Positions 16,284 through 24,347 of a stretch of DNA of 31,426 nucleotides are shown here, one piece after another. The position numbers and the translations under genes were made by a program. Positions within the stretch are counted from its first letter, which is position 1; every line of letters starts with the position of its first letter. Below the pieces are notes generated by a model. It saw only the letters and a program-made list of their open reading frames with translations, made no database searches and had not been told where the DNA came from. This DNA is from an uncultured Collinsella sp. Lineage in GTDB: Bacteria; Actinomycetota; Coriobacteriia; Coriobacteriales; Coriobacteriaceae. Where the stretch lies: the NCBI GenBank assembly GCA_905209455.1, contig CAJLTA010000024.1, positions 1 through 31,426 of the forward strand, read 5' to 3'.

Positions 16284-16328
16284 TAAGTTAGCCATGTCGC
16301 ACTTTTTGCATTATGCCCTAAGTTAGCC
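16284..16328 (-). promoter_or_regulatory. Eno promoter flanked by two 10-bp direct repeats
   Basis: On the minus strand CATAAT (16315 down to 16310) is the best -10 box. The identical sequence GGCTAACTTA occurs at 16328-16319, just upstream of the -10, and at 16293-16284, just downstream of the expected start site, 35 bp apart. Further down the leader, GCACCGTCGGTGC (16264-16276) is a perfect palindrome. Confidence 0.5.
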
Positions 16329-16349
16329 GAGGGATACACTTGATTTTCG

Positions 16350-16395
16350 AAAAATTTAGCGGGAACGATGAGGCGTGTCAGCCCGTCGTTCCCGC
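16350..16395 (-). terminator. Terminator of the larC2-yfcE-mazG operon
   Basis: On the minus strand GCGGGAACGA (16395-16386) pairs perfectly with TCGTTCCCGC (16368-16359), followed by TAAATTTTTC. It begins five bases after the mazG stop. Confidence 0.85.
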
Positions 16396-16399
16396 AGTC

Positions 16400-17260
16400 T
16401 TACTCCTCCGCCTTTGCGGCATCCCACAGGTCGTTGAGGCCGTGAGTCGAAAGCTCGGCAAGATCCACGTGAGCATCGGCCGCCATCTGCTCCATCGTGG
16501 CCCAGCGACGGCGGAACTTTGCCGTGCTGGCACGAAGGGCGCTCTCGGCGTCAATGCCCTCCTTGCGCGCGACGTTGACCAGGGCAAAGAGCAGGTCGCC
16601 AAACTCCATTTCGCGCTCGGGCGAGCCGGGAGCCTCGGCCTCAAACTCGGCACGTTCCTCGGCGACCTCGTCCCACACGTCCTGGACCGTCTCCCACTCA
16701 AAGCCCACGGCAGCCGCCTTGCGCGACACCTTCTGAGCCTGCATCAGCGCCGGCAGATGCGTGGGCACGCCGTCGAGCAGACCCTCGGGCGCGGCCTCGC
16801 CCGCCGCCACGGCCTTGTCCTTGGCAGCCCTCTCGGCAAGCTTGACCTCGTCCCAAATCTTGAGTACCTCGTCGGAGCTGTCGGCATCCACATCGCCAAA
16901 CACGTGCGGATGACGGCGAATGAGCTTGGCGTCGATATCGCGCGCCACGTCGGCCAGCGTAAACTCGCCGGCGTCGGCAGCAATCTGCGCATGCAGCACG
17001 ACCTGCATGAGCACGTCGCCCAGCTCCTCGCGTAGGTGAACCGCGTCGTCCGCCTCGATGCAGTCGAGCGCTTCGTAGGCCTCCTCGATCATGTTCTTGC
17101 CAATGCTGCGGTGCGTCTGCTCACGGTCCCACGGGCAGCCATCGGGCTGACGCAGACGCCAGACGGTCTGCACCAGATGCTGCAGCTCGGCCGATGCATC
17201 TACCAGCGTGGACAGGTCACGCGAACCCTCGGCATTTTGCTGAGCCATATGCTCGGCCAT
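16400..17260 (-). CDS. mazG: MazG nucleoside triphosphate pyrophosphohydrolase
   Basis: All-alpha NTP pyrophosphohydrolase that hydrolyses NTPs and dNTPs to the monophosphates, acting in house-cleaning and stress. The 286-aa protein has two MazG modules: the first, with EEAYEALD and REELGDVLMQVVLHA, carries the metal-binding acidic residues; the second has EVAEERAEF and EFGDLLFALVNVARK. The ATG at 17260 follows GGAGGAGG by seven bases and lies two bases after the yfcE stop; an upstream in-frame extension to 17368 lies wholly inside yfcE and is rejected. Order mazG then eno matches mycobacteria. Confidence 0.93.
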   Translation of the reverse strand: MAEHMAQQNAEGSRDLSTLVDASAELQHLVQTVWRLRQPDGCPWDREQTHRSIGKNMIEEAYEALDCIEADDAVHLREELGDVLMQVVLHAQIAADAGEFTLADVARDIDAKLIRRHPHVFGDVDADSSDEVLKIWDEVKLAERAAKDKAVAAGEAAPEGLLDGVPTHLPALMQAQKVSRKAAAVGFEWETVQDVWDEVAEERAEFEAEAPGSPEREMEFGDLLFALVNVARKEGIDAESALRASTAKFRRRWATMEQMAADAHVDLAELSTHGLNDLWDAAKAEE

Positions 17261-17262
17261 GG

Positions 17263-17811
17263 CTAGTCCTCCTCCATGATCATGTGGCGGAACGCGCCGC
17301 CCTCGTAGATGCCGTAGCTGTGCGTACCGTCCTTGGGGATGCTCACGCTGCCGGGGTTGAAGAGCCACAGACCAGGATGCTCCTCGCTCGCTTCGTTAAC
17401 CTTGATATGCGTGTGGCCGTAGACGAGCGCGGAGCCCTCGGGCAGCGCGGGCGCGTGGTCGACGCTGTTGTGCATGCCGGCGCCAAAGACGTGGCCATGC
17501 GTCAGGAACAGCTCGCGGCCGGTCTCGTCGAACAGCGTGGCATAGTCGGCCATGACGGGAAAGTCGAGTACCATCTGGTCGACCTCGGCGTCACAGTTGC
17601 CGCGCACCGCGATGATGCGGTCGGCCAGGGCGTTGAGCAGCGGAATCGCACGCTTGGGGGCGTAGTCGCGCGGCAGGTCGTTGCGCGGGCCGTGGTAGAG
17701 CAGGTCGCCCAGCAGCACGATGCGGTCGGGCTGCTCGGACTCGATGGCGGCGACCAGGCGCTCGGTCCAATATGCCGAGCCGTGAATGTCGGAAGCGATG
17801 AGGTATTTCAT
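17263..17811 (-). CDS. yfcE: YfcE-family phosphodiesterase
   Basis: Manganese-dependent phosphodiesterase of the MJ0936/YfcE group, 182 aa against 184 in E. coli. Motifs run SDIHG (D8, H10), GDLLYHGPRN, GNCDAEVD, THGHVFG and GHTHI. I start at the ATG at 17811 because AAAGGA stands five bases upstream and the fold begins there; the frame is open to 17874, but the extension has no family similarity. It is the middle gene of an operon with the LarC2-like gene 55 nt upstream and mazG two bases downstream. The physiological substrate of this family is not known. Confidence 0.9.
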   Translation of the reverse strand: MKYLIASDIHGSAYWTERLVAAIESEQPDRIVLLGDLLYHGPRNDLPRDYAPKRAIPLLNALADRIIAVRGNCDAEVDQMVLDFPVMADYATLFDETGRELFLTHGHVFGAGMHNSVDHAPALPEGSALVYGHTHIKVNEASEEHPGLWLFNPGSVSIPKDGTHSYGIYEGGAFRHMIMEED

Positions 17812-17866
17812 GGTGGTCCTTTCGGGTGGGGTTGATGGGGCTGGGCGTGGCGTGCCACCGGCCGCG

Positions 17867-18352
17867 TTACTCAAATCGCAGTGTCGAGGCTTGTGCCGCC
17901 TGCATCACGCGCTGGAGCGGCACGCTATGCTCGCGAGCAAGACGGGCGCAGTCTTCGTACTCGGGAGCCGCGCGCTCGCTGCCGTCGGGCAGGGTCGCCA
18001 CCTTAACGGATACCTCGCCCCAAGGCGTCGCCACCTGCTCAAAACGACGCGGCAGACAGACGCGCTCCATAACCTGGCGGCGGATGCCGTTGGTCGTGGT
18101 TTCCAAAAAGATGGTCATCTGCAGACGGTCAATGTCCTCGCGGGCGCAGATTACCTGCAGCTGCCAGCCGGGACGACCTTTTTTGCAGTAGAGAGGCAGC
18201 CAGTGCACTTCGCGGGCGCCCGCCTCGCGCAAGCGGTCGGCGGCATAGGCGAGTACCTCGGGCGACGCATCGTCGATGTCGCACTCTAGCTTGACGATGG
18301 TCTCGGGCGCATCGGTCTCGCGGGACAGCGGAGATGTACTTCCACGTTGCAT
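17867..18352 (-). CDS. larC: Stand-alone LarC C-terminal (LarC2) domain protein
   Basis: LarC installs nickel in the pincer cofactor of lactate racemase in a CTP-dependent reaction. In full-length LarC the C-terminal domain (LarC2, formerly DUF111) binds CTP. This 161-aa protein matches only that part: ETIVKLECDIDD, then LYCKKGRPGWQLQV, then IFLETTTNGIRRQVMER, and GEVSVKVA. No LarC1 portion precedes it in any frame up to 18643. The ATG at 18352 has AAAGGA ten bases upstream. In L. plantarum LarC1 and LarC2 are joined by frameshifting, which is not possible here. It heads an operon with yfcE and mazG. It may complement a separate LarC1 or have another role. Confidence 0.8.
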   Translation of the reverse strand: MQRGSTSPLSRETDAPETIVKLECDIDDASPEVLAYAADRLREAGAREVHWLPLYCKKGRPGWQLQVICAREDIDRLQMTIFLETTTNGIRRQVMERVCLPRRFEQVATPWGEVSVKVATLPDGSERAAPEYEDCARLAREHSVPLQRVMQAAQASTLRFE

Positions 18353-18643
18353 ACGGTCCGGATCCTTTCCGCACGGGCTCGTTTTATTCACCCAAACGCT
18401 AGCACATCGGACGTGGCACAGGCGTGACTTTCGTCCATCGCCGCCCTCGCCCCTATCCAAACGTGTACGTCAGCCTCCAAACATGTCATTTTTTGTCGGT
18501 TTTGGAGGCTGACGTACACGATTTGAGAGCAAGCGAGGCCGCACCGCGCACCCTTTCCAGTCGATTTCGGCACCTCGCGTGCACGACGCGCCGAGGCTGC
18601 GCTATTACAATGGAGCGGATTCGCTTGACGCAAAGGAGTCGCC
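18353..18643. other. Divergent intergenic region with perfect palindrome
   Basis: About 290 bases between the divergent LarC2-like and PHP phosphatase genes. Besides the 20-bp inverted repeat at 18462-18520 it holds a -10-like TACAAT (18606-18611) 33 bases before the PHP gene. Reading frames across it are artefacts of the palindrome. Confidence 0.6.
18462..18520. repeat. Palindromic repeat family 2, perfect 20-bp arms
   Basis: CGTGTACGTCAGCCTCCAAA (18462-18481) is perfectly repeated in inverse orientation at 18501-18520 around a 19-nt T-rich centre. No T tract follows either arm. The sequence differs from the other two repeat families. Confidence 0.85.
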
Positions 18644-19555
18644 ATGCCCGCATGCCCGCTGGTTGATTGCCATACCCACACCTCGTTTTCGGACGGCCAT
18701 GCCTCGTTTGAGGACAACGTTCGCGCCGCCGCTGCGGCCGGCTGCCGCGTCATGGTCTCGACTGACCATCTCACCCTGCCCGCCAGCATGGACGCCAACT
18801 GCGAAGTGCAGGTTGTCGAGGGCGACCTGACGGCACATCGTCTGGCCTTTGAGGGCGCCCGCAAACTCGCCGCGCAGATTGCGCCGGAGCTCGAGCTTAT
18901 CTATGGTTTTGAATGCGATTGGTACGAGGGCTGTGAGCCCTTGGTTGAGCGCTGGTCCCAGGGCGCCGTCGTACGCTTGGGCAGCGTGCATTGGATTGGC
19001 GATCCAGGCGATATCATGGCCGGCGCCGCGGGCACGGCGGGAACGGAAAACGTCGCTCGCCCCGATATGCCCGATTCCCTTTGCGGTTGGATCGACGACG
19101 ACACCAACCTGCACGTTTGGGATAACTTAGGCGTGCGCGGCGTGTGGGAGCGCTACGTCGATGACTGGTGCCGCGCCTGCGAGAGCCCGCTCAACTTTGA
19201 TGTAATGGCCCACCCCGACCTGGTCATGCGCTTTTCGAAGGAAGGCTTTGCGCCCGATTTTGACCCCGCGCCGTTTTGGGAGCAGATGGCCGAATGCGCC
19301 CACGATATGGGTCGCCGCGTTGAGGTCTCGACCGCCGCGCCGCGCAAGGGCCTCGACGACTATTACCCCTCGACGGGGCTGTTGCGTTGCTTCGCCCACG
19401 CCGAGGCACCCATCACCTTTGGCTCGGACGCGCACCGCGCCTGCGATATCTGCTGGAGCATCCGCGAGGCCCAGGCCCAAGCCTACGACTGCGGTTATCG
19501 AACCTTCGACATCCCCCACCCCACCGGCGAATGGGAACCCACACCCCTCGACTAG
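18644..19555 (+). CDS. PHP-type histidinol-phosphatase (HisK/HisJ family)
   Basis: Expected to convert histidinol phosphate to histidinol, the eighth step of histidine synthesis. The PHP metal-binding motifs are all present: DCHTHTSFSDG (H10, H12), STDH, GFECDW, GSVHWI, AHPDL and GSDAHR. Length 303 aa fits the HisK group. AAGGAG five bases before the ATG fixes the start. It converges on the his operon, and the HisB encoded there has only the dehydratase domain, so this protein fills the missing phosphatase step. Another PHP phosphoesterase activity remains possible, since the family is broad. Confidence 0.82.
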   Translation: MPACPLVDCHTHTSFSDGHASFEDNVRAAAAAGCRVMVSTDHLTLPASMDANCEVQVVEGDLTAHRLAFEGARKLAAQIAPELELIYGFECDWYEGCEPLVERWSQGAVVRLGSVHWIGDPGDIMAGAAGTAGTENVARPDMPDSLCGWIDDDTNLHVWDNLGVRGVWERYVDDWCRACESPLNFDVMAHPDLVMRFSKEGFAPDFDPAPFWEQMAECAHDMGRRVEVSTAAPRKGLDDYYPSTGLLRCFAHAEAPITFGSDAHRACDICWSIREAQAQAYDCGYRTFDIPHPTGEWEPTPLD

Positions 19556-19567
19556 CCATCCCTTCAT

Positions 19568-19636
19568 AAGTTGCGGTGGAATAGGGATTGTTTTGCCTGA
19601 TGAAGCGCTTAAACAGTCCCTATTTCACCGCAACTT
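19568..19636. repeat. Palindromic repeat family 1, copy C
   Basis: Arms at 19568-19593 and 19611-19636 match at 24 of 26 positions; shared core AAGTTGCGGTG...ATAGGGA. It lies between the convergent PHP phosphatase and hisE, the same kind of site as copy B. Confidence 0.88.
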
Positions 19637-19675
19637 CCATGACCCCGTTACACCAACAAAGACTGTCCCAAACGA

Positions 19676-19993
19676 CTAGTGGCGGCGGGCGTTGAGTTCG
19701 CCGGCCAGCTCGTCGAGGGTGATGCCGTAGCGCTCGAGCGTCACGAGCAGGTGGTAGACCAGGTCGCCGGCCTCGTAGCGGATGTGATCGTGATCGTTAT
19801 CCTTGCAGGCCATGATCACCTCGCTCGCCTCCTCGGCAAGCTTCTTGAGCAGCTCGTCCTCGACGTCGGTCAACAGACGAGCGGTGTAGCTCTCCTGCGG
19901 CGATGCGTCGCGACGGCCGTGAATCACCTCGGCGAGCCCCGTCAGCGTCTCACCGATATTTCCATCCTGAACGTTTGCGGTGCGCACACCCAT
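19676..19993 (-). CDS. hisE: Phosphoribosyl-ATP pyrophosphatase
   Basis: Hydrolyses phosphoribosyl-ATP to phosphoribosyl-AMP, the second step of the pathway. The 105-aa protein has the MazG-like helical fold, with the acidic metal motif in KKLAEEASEVIMA and YEAGDLVYHLLV. AAAGGA seven bases before the ATG fixes the start. It is the last gene of the operon, 46 nt after hisI; in many bacteria hisI and hisE are fused, here they are separate. Confidence 0.95.
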   Translation of the reverse strand: MGVRTANVQDGNIGETLTGLAEVIHGRRDASPQESYTARLLTDVEDELLKKLAEEASEVIMACKDNDHDHIRYEAGDLVYHLLVTLERYGITLDELAGELNARRH

Positions 19994-20039
19994 AGTTCAA
20001 TCCTTTCTGGTTGGCCAAGCGCCTAGTCGAGCGCCCGTC

Positions 20040-20369
20040 CTACGCGAGTTTCTTAAAGAAGCAGGTACGGTTGCCGGTGTGGCAGGCCGGACCCGGCGAG
20101 TCAACCTTGACCAGCAGCGTATCGCTATCGCAGTCGGCCCAGAGCTCCTTGACCGCTTGCATATTGCCGCTCGTCGCGCCCTTGTTCCAGAGCTCCTGGC
20201 GACTGCGGCTCCAAAACCACGTGGTGCCGGTCTTGAGCGTCAACCCCACCGACTCCTCGTTCATCCAGGCAACCATAAGCACCTCGCCGGTGTCATACTG
20301 CTGAACAACACAAGGAATCAGCCCCTTGGCGTCGTATTTGAGCTCGGACGCAGTTGTCACTTGCTCCAT
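20040..20369 (-). CDS. hisI: Phosphoribosyl-AMP cyclohydrolase
   Basis: Opens the adenine ring of phosphoribosyl-AMP, step three. At 109 aa it is a monofunctional enzyme. The metal-binding DCDSDTLLV motif and the two Cys of PACHTGNRTCFF are present, with WSRSRQELWNKG as the family core. Its ATG directly abuts the hisF stop (TAA then ATG), so translation is coupled. Confidence 0.96.
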   Translation of the reverse strand: MEQVTTASELKYDAKGLIPCVVQQYDTGEVLMVAWMNEESVGLTLKTGTTWFWSRSRQELWNKGATSGNMQAVKELWADCDSDTLLVKVDSPGPACHTGNRTCFFKKLA

Positions 20370-21152
20370 TTAAAAATCCAATCTCACGGGGATGCCTTGA
20401 CTGGCCATATACTCCTTCACCTGGCGAATGCTGAACGTCCCAAAGTGAAAGACGCTCGCCGCCAGCACGGCATCGGCCTCGCCCTCGATCACGCCCTCGG
20501 CAAAATGCTCGAGCGTGCCCACGCCGCCGCTCGCGATGACGGGAATCGGCACCGCGCGCGCCACAGCGCGAGTGAGTGCCAGGTCGAAGCCGGCCTTGGT
20601 ACCGTCGCGGTCCATGCTGGTGAGCAAGATCTCGCCGGCGCCGCGACGAGCCGCCTCCTCGGCCCACGCCACCGCATCGATACCCGTGGCGTTGCGGCCT
20701 CCCGCGGTAAAGACCTCCCACTTGTCGGCACCGGATGCACCGGGCAAACCGACGCGCTTGGCATCGATCGCCACGACCACGGCCTGGCTGCCAAACGCCG
20801 CGGCGGCCTGGCTGATCAACGACGGATCGCGCACGGCGGCAGAGTTAAGCGACACCTTGTCGGCACCGGCGGCGACCATGGTGCGCATGCCCGCCAAGTC
20901 GCGGAAACCGCCGCCCACGGTATAGGGAATAGCGAGCTCCTCGGCCGCGTGCGCCGCCATCTCGATAGTCGTCGCACGGTTGTCGCTCGTGGCGGTAATG
21001 TCCAGGAAGACGACCTCGTCCGCACCCTCGCGGTCGTAGGCGCGCGCCAGCTCCACCGGGTCGCCAGCATCGCGCAGGCTCACAAAGTTGATGCCCTTGA
21101 CCACGCGGCCGTCCTTAACATCCAGACAGGGAATCACGCGTTTGGTAAGCAT
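20370..21152 (-). CDS. hisF: Imidazole glycerol phosphate synthase, cyclase subunit
   Basis: TIM-barrel half of the glutamine-dependent synthase that makes imidazole glycerol phosphate and AICAR. At 260 aa it is standard. Catalytic D11 (in CLDVKDGRVVKG) and D130 (in VVVAIDAK) fall at the classical positions. It follows hisA by three bases. Confidence 0.97.
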   Translation of the reverse strand: MLTKRVIPCLDVKDGRVVKGINFVSLRDAGDPVELARAYDREGADEVVFLDITATSDNRATTIEMAAHAAEELAIPYTVGGGFRDLAGMRTMVAAGADKVSLNSAAVRDPSLISQAAAAFGSQAVVVAIDAKRVGLPGASGADKWEVFTAGGRNATGIDAVAWAEEAARRGAGEILLTSMDRDGTKAGFDLALTRAVARAVPIPVIASGGVGTLEHFAEGVIEGEADAVLAASVFHFGTFSIRQVKEYMASQGIPVRLDF

Positions 21153-21155
21153 GGG

Positions 21156-21899
21156 CTACTCCTCCCCTCGGGCGGCGGCCAGCGCCTGTACCAGCGTAAA
21201 GTTGCCTTCGTAGAGCGCACGACCGGTAATGGCACCCTCAATGGCGTCCTCGCCCACCGCGGCCAGCGCGCGAATGTCGTCGAGCGTCGAGATACCGCCC
21301 GAAGCCACGACGGGAAAGCCCGCGACCTCGGTCACGTGACGATACGCCGCCACATCGATGCCCGTCTGCATGCCGTCGCGCGCGATATCGGTATAGACCA
21401 GGTGTTTAAAGCCCAGCTCGGAAAGCTGTGCCACGGCGTCGTCGAGCGCCACGCCCGCGCCGTCGCGCCAGCCGTTCACCTTGACCTGGCCGTCGCGTGC
21501 GGCAATGTCTGCCACCAACAGCTCGCCAAAACCTTTGGCTGCCACCTCGGCAAATCCCGGCTCGGTCACGAGCACCGTGCCTAGTGCGATGCGACGAGCA
21601 CCATAGCCGGCCAGCTCATCAATGCGTGCAAGCGAGCGAACGCCGCCGCCCACGTCCACGGACAGACCGTCGACGCCGCAGATGGCCTCAATCGCTGCCG
21701 AGTTGGCAGCGCATGCGTCCTCGTCCTCGCCAAAGGCAGCGGACAGGTCGACGACGTGCACCCAGCTCGCGCCCTGCTCGGCAAACGAGCGGGCAACGGC
21801 CACGGGGTCGTCGGAATATACCTTGCAGCGGCTCCGGTCGCCGCGCTCCAGGCGCACGACCTTGCCGCCGATCAAATCGATTGCGGGAAACAGGATCAT
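21156..21899 (-). CDS. hisA: ProFAR isomerase
   Basis: TIM-barrel Amadori rearrangement enzyme acting on ProFAR, step four. At 247 aa it is standard. Catalytic D8 lies in PAIDLIGGKVVRL, and the second acid is in the VYTDIARDGM motif typical of HisA. The start overlaps the hisH stop by four bases. A dual HisA/TrpF role (PriA), seen in many actinobacteria, is conceivable and not settled by the sequence. Confidence 0.96.
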   Translation of the reverse strand: MILFPAIDLIGGKVVRLERGDRSRCKVYSDDPVAVARSFAEQGASWVHVVDLSAAFGEDEDACAANSAAIEAICGVDGLSVDVGGGVRSLARIDELAGYGARRIALGTVLVTEPGFAEVAAKGFGELLVADIAARDGQVKVNGWRDGAGVALDDAVAQLSELGFKHLVYTDIARDGMQTGIDVAAYRHVTEVAGFPVVASGGISTLDDIRALAAVGEDAIEGAITGRALYEGNFTLVQALAAARGEE

Positions 21900-22597
21900 C
21901 TGCCGACCTCCTCGACGATGTTCACGAAGTTCTTAAGAATGCGCTGACCCGGCACAGAGGATTTCTCGGGATGGAACTGGCAGCCCCATACGTTGCCGTG
22001 GCGCACGATGCACGGGAAGCTCCGCGTGTAGTGCGTGCGCGCCAGCACATCGGCGGCATCGGCGTCGTCGGCCACCGCGTAGCTATGGGTGAAGTACATG
22101 TTGGCACCCTCGGCAAAACCAGCGAGCAACGGATCGGCCGCGCCGGCGGGCGTCATGTGCACCTGGTCCCAGCCCACGTGCGGCACCTTCAGGCGGCTCG
22201 ACTCCAGGCGCGTGCACGAACCGCGCATAATACCCAGGCCATCGACCCAGGGACCGCCAACCTGCTCGGAGGCGTTACCGTCGGCGACCGCGCCCCCGTC
22301 CGCAGGCACGCCCTCGTTGCCGCGCTCAAAAAATAGCTGAAGGCCCAGGCAGATGCCGAGCAGCGGAGTTCCGTCGGCGACAGCATCGAGCACCGCGTCC
22401 GCCTCGCCGCTCTGGCGCATAAAGGCGATCGCGTCATAGAACGCGCCCACGCCCGGAATGACCAGGCCATCGGCGCGGCGGATCTGCTCCGGATCGTCCG
22501 ACGTGCAGGCGGCGGCACCGGCGCGTGCAAGCCCGCGCACGACGCTCGACAAGTTGCCCTTGTGGTAGTCGACCACCACGATCTTCGGTTCGCCCAC
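21896..22597 (-). CDS. hisH: Imidazole glycerol phosphate synthase, glutaminase subunit
   Basis: Class I glutamine amidotransferase that passes ammonia to HisF. Triad: C83 in GICLGLQL, H209 and E211 in CQFHPEKS. The 233-aa protein carries a Gly/Ala/Asp-rich insertion (about 95-115) after the nucleophile region, longer than in common HisH. The start is a GTG at 22597 with GGGAGGGG four bases upstream. A 45-nt gap separates it from hisB. Confidence 0.95.
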   Translation of the reverse strand: MGEPKIVVVDYHKGNLSSVVRGLARAGAAACTSDDPEQIRRADGLVIPGVGAFYDAIAFMRQSGEADAVLDAVADGTPLLGICLGLQLFFERGNEGVPADGGAVADGNASEQVGGPWVDGLGIMRGSCTRLESSRLKVPHVGWDQVHMTPAGAADPLLAGFAEGANMYFTHSYAVADDADAADVLARTHYTRSFPCIVRHGNVWGCQFHPEKSSVPGQRILKNFVNIVEEVGR

Positions 22598-22642
22598 GCG
22601 ACCCCTCCCTTTTTCAATTCAAAACCTGTCCCTTTGTGGCGG

Positions 22643-23230
22643 TTACAGCGAGCCCTTGGTGCTGGGAATGCCCTGCACGCGGGGGTCCAGCTCGCAGGCG
22701 CGGCGCATCGTGCGGCCCACGGCCTTAAAGGCGGCCTCGATAATGTGATGCGAGTTGCCGCCCACCAGCTCGCGCACGTGCAGCGTGAGCTTGGCATCGC
22801 GCGCAAAGGCGCAGAAGAACTCGACGGCCAGCTCGGTATCGAAGCTGCCCACGCGCTCAGTCGGCACGGGCAGCTCACAGTAGGCCTGCCCGCGGCCCGA
22901 AATATCAACAGCAGCCATCACAAGCGTCTCGTCCATGGCGATCGCCGCGTCGGCAAAGCGCGTAATGCCCGCCTTGTCGCCCAGCGCCTGGCAAAACGCC
23001 TCGCCCAGCACAATGCCCGTGTCCTCGACGGTATGATGCGCATCGACCTCGACGTCGCCCACCGCGTGCACCGTCAAATCGAACAGGCCATGGCGGCCAA
23101 AAGCGTTGAGCATGTGGTCGAAAAACGGTACGCCGGTCGAGATATCACACACGCCGCATCCGTCCAGGTCGAGCTTTACGACAATGTCGGTCTCCCCCGT
23201 CTTGCGGGTCACCTCGGCATAGCGGTCCAT
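22643..23230 (-). CDS. hisB: Imidazoleglycerol-phosphate dehydratase
   Basis: Step seven of the pathway, manganese-dependent. At 195 aa it is the monofunctional form without the phosphatase domain of E. coli HisB. The metal motifs FFDHMLNAFGRHG, DAHHTVEDTGI and NSHHIIEAAFK are complete. It starts directly after the hisC stop. Confidence 0.97.
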   Translation of the reverse strand: MDRYAEVTRKTGETDIVVKLDLDGCGVCDISTGVPFFDHMLNAFGRHGLFDLTVHAVGDVEVDAHHTVEDTGIVLGEAFCQALGDKAGITRFADAAIAMDETLVMAAVDISGRGQAYCELPVPTERVGSFDTELAVEFFCAFARDAKLTLHVRELVGGNSHHIIEAAFKAVGRTMRRACELDPRVQGIPSTKGSL

Positions 23231-24346
23231 CTACATCTCCTCCTTCACCAGCGCGGCAAACGCGGCCAGCACCTCGTCGTTTTCCTGTGGGGTGCCTACG
23301 GTAATGCGCAGACAGTCCGCGAGCCCCGGCGCGTAACTAAAGTCGCGCACCAAAATTGAATACTCGTCGCGCAGACGCTCGCGCACGCGCGTGGCATGCG
23401 GCGTGCGCACAAGCACAAAGTTCGCCGCGCTCGGCCACGCCTCCACGGGCATGCCCTCGGCAGCCATTGCACACAGGGCGCACAACTCGCGTTCGCGCTC
23501 GGATGTAACCTGCGCCACCACGGGCGTGTACGCATCGCGCGCACGCACGCAGGCAAGCGCCGCCGCTTGGCTCAACACGTTGACCGAGTAAATCTGGCGA
23601 ATCGCCGCGAACACGTCGATGACCTCGGGTGCCGCGATCACATAGCCCAGGCGCGTGCCGGCGGCGCCGAACGCCTTGGACAGCGTATGCAGAATCACCA
23701 GGTTGGGATGCTCGGCGATAAGCCCCTGCGCCGTGGTTGCCGCGCCAAACGAATCGTCGGCAAACTCCACGTAGGCCTCGTCGACCATCACCATGCCGGG
23801 GCACGCGTCGCACAGGGCGGCGACAAAGTCGAGCGGTGCCACGTCACCCGTGGGATTGTTGGGCGAGGTCACGATCGCCAGGTTGCACTCGGGTGCGGCC
23901 GCGAACACAGCCGCCTGGTCGAGCTCAAAAGTTGCCGGGTCGCGCCACACGTCGCGCACCTCGGTCTGACAGAGCGACGCAAAGAACGCGTACTCGCTAA
24001 AGCACGGCGGGCAGTTGAGCAGGGTCCGCCCCGCGCCGCCAAACGCCAGCAGGAAGTTATAGAGTAGCTCGTCGCCGCCGTTGCCCACGCAGATGTTCTC
24101 GCGCGTCACGCCATGCCAGGCAGCAAGCTCGTCGCGCAGGTCGTTGGACATGGGATCGGGATAGCGGTTGAGCGGTGCGGCAGCCAAGGCCGCATCAACC
24201 GCCTCGCGCACGCCGGCCGGCACGGGATAGGTGTTCTCGTTGGCCGAAAGATTGATGCGCGTGGGCGTAAAGTTGGGATCGTAGGGCTCGATGCCGGTCA
24301 AGTAGGGCTGGACGAGCTCCTTCATGCGGGGCGTCAGCTCGGCCAT
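23231..24346 (-). CDS. hisC: Histidinol-phosphate aminotransferase
   Basis: PLP-dependent enzyme of fold type I that makes histidinol phosphate from imidazole acetol phosphate. The 371-aa product starts at the ATG at 24346, one base after the hisD stop and six bases after GGAGG; an upstream TTG at 24415 lies inside hisD and is rejected. Motifs: NLSANENTYPVP, GNGGDELL, SPNNPTGD, DEAYVEF, and the PLP lysine in HTLSKAFGAAGTRLGY. Confidence 0.95.
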   Translation of the reverse strand: MAELTPRMKELVQPYLTGIEPYDPNFTPTRINLSANENTYPVPAGVREAVDAALAAAPLNRYPDPMSNDLRDELAAWHGVTRENICVGNGGDELLYNFLLAFGGAGRTLLNCPPCFSEYAFFASLCQTEVRDVWRDPATFELDQAAVFAAAPECNLAIVTSPNNPTGDVAPLDFVAALCDACPGMVMVDEAYVEFADDSFGAATTAQGLIAEHPNLVILHTLSKAFGAAGTRLGYVIAAPEVIDVFAAIRQIYSVNVLSQAAALACVRARDAYTPVVAQVTSERERELCALCAMAAEGMPVEAWPSAANFVLVRTPHATRVRERLRDEYSILVRDFSYAPGLADCLRITVGTPQENDEVLAAFAALVKEEM

Positions 24347-24347
24347 A

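Noticed and set aside
15110..16291. A 393-codon open frame on the plus strand across enolase
   Set aside because: Same artefact; the composition is Leu/Gly/Val-rich with no motif and it runs into the enolase promoter.
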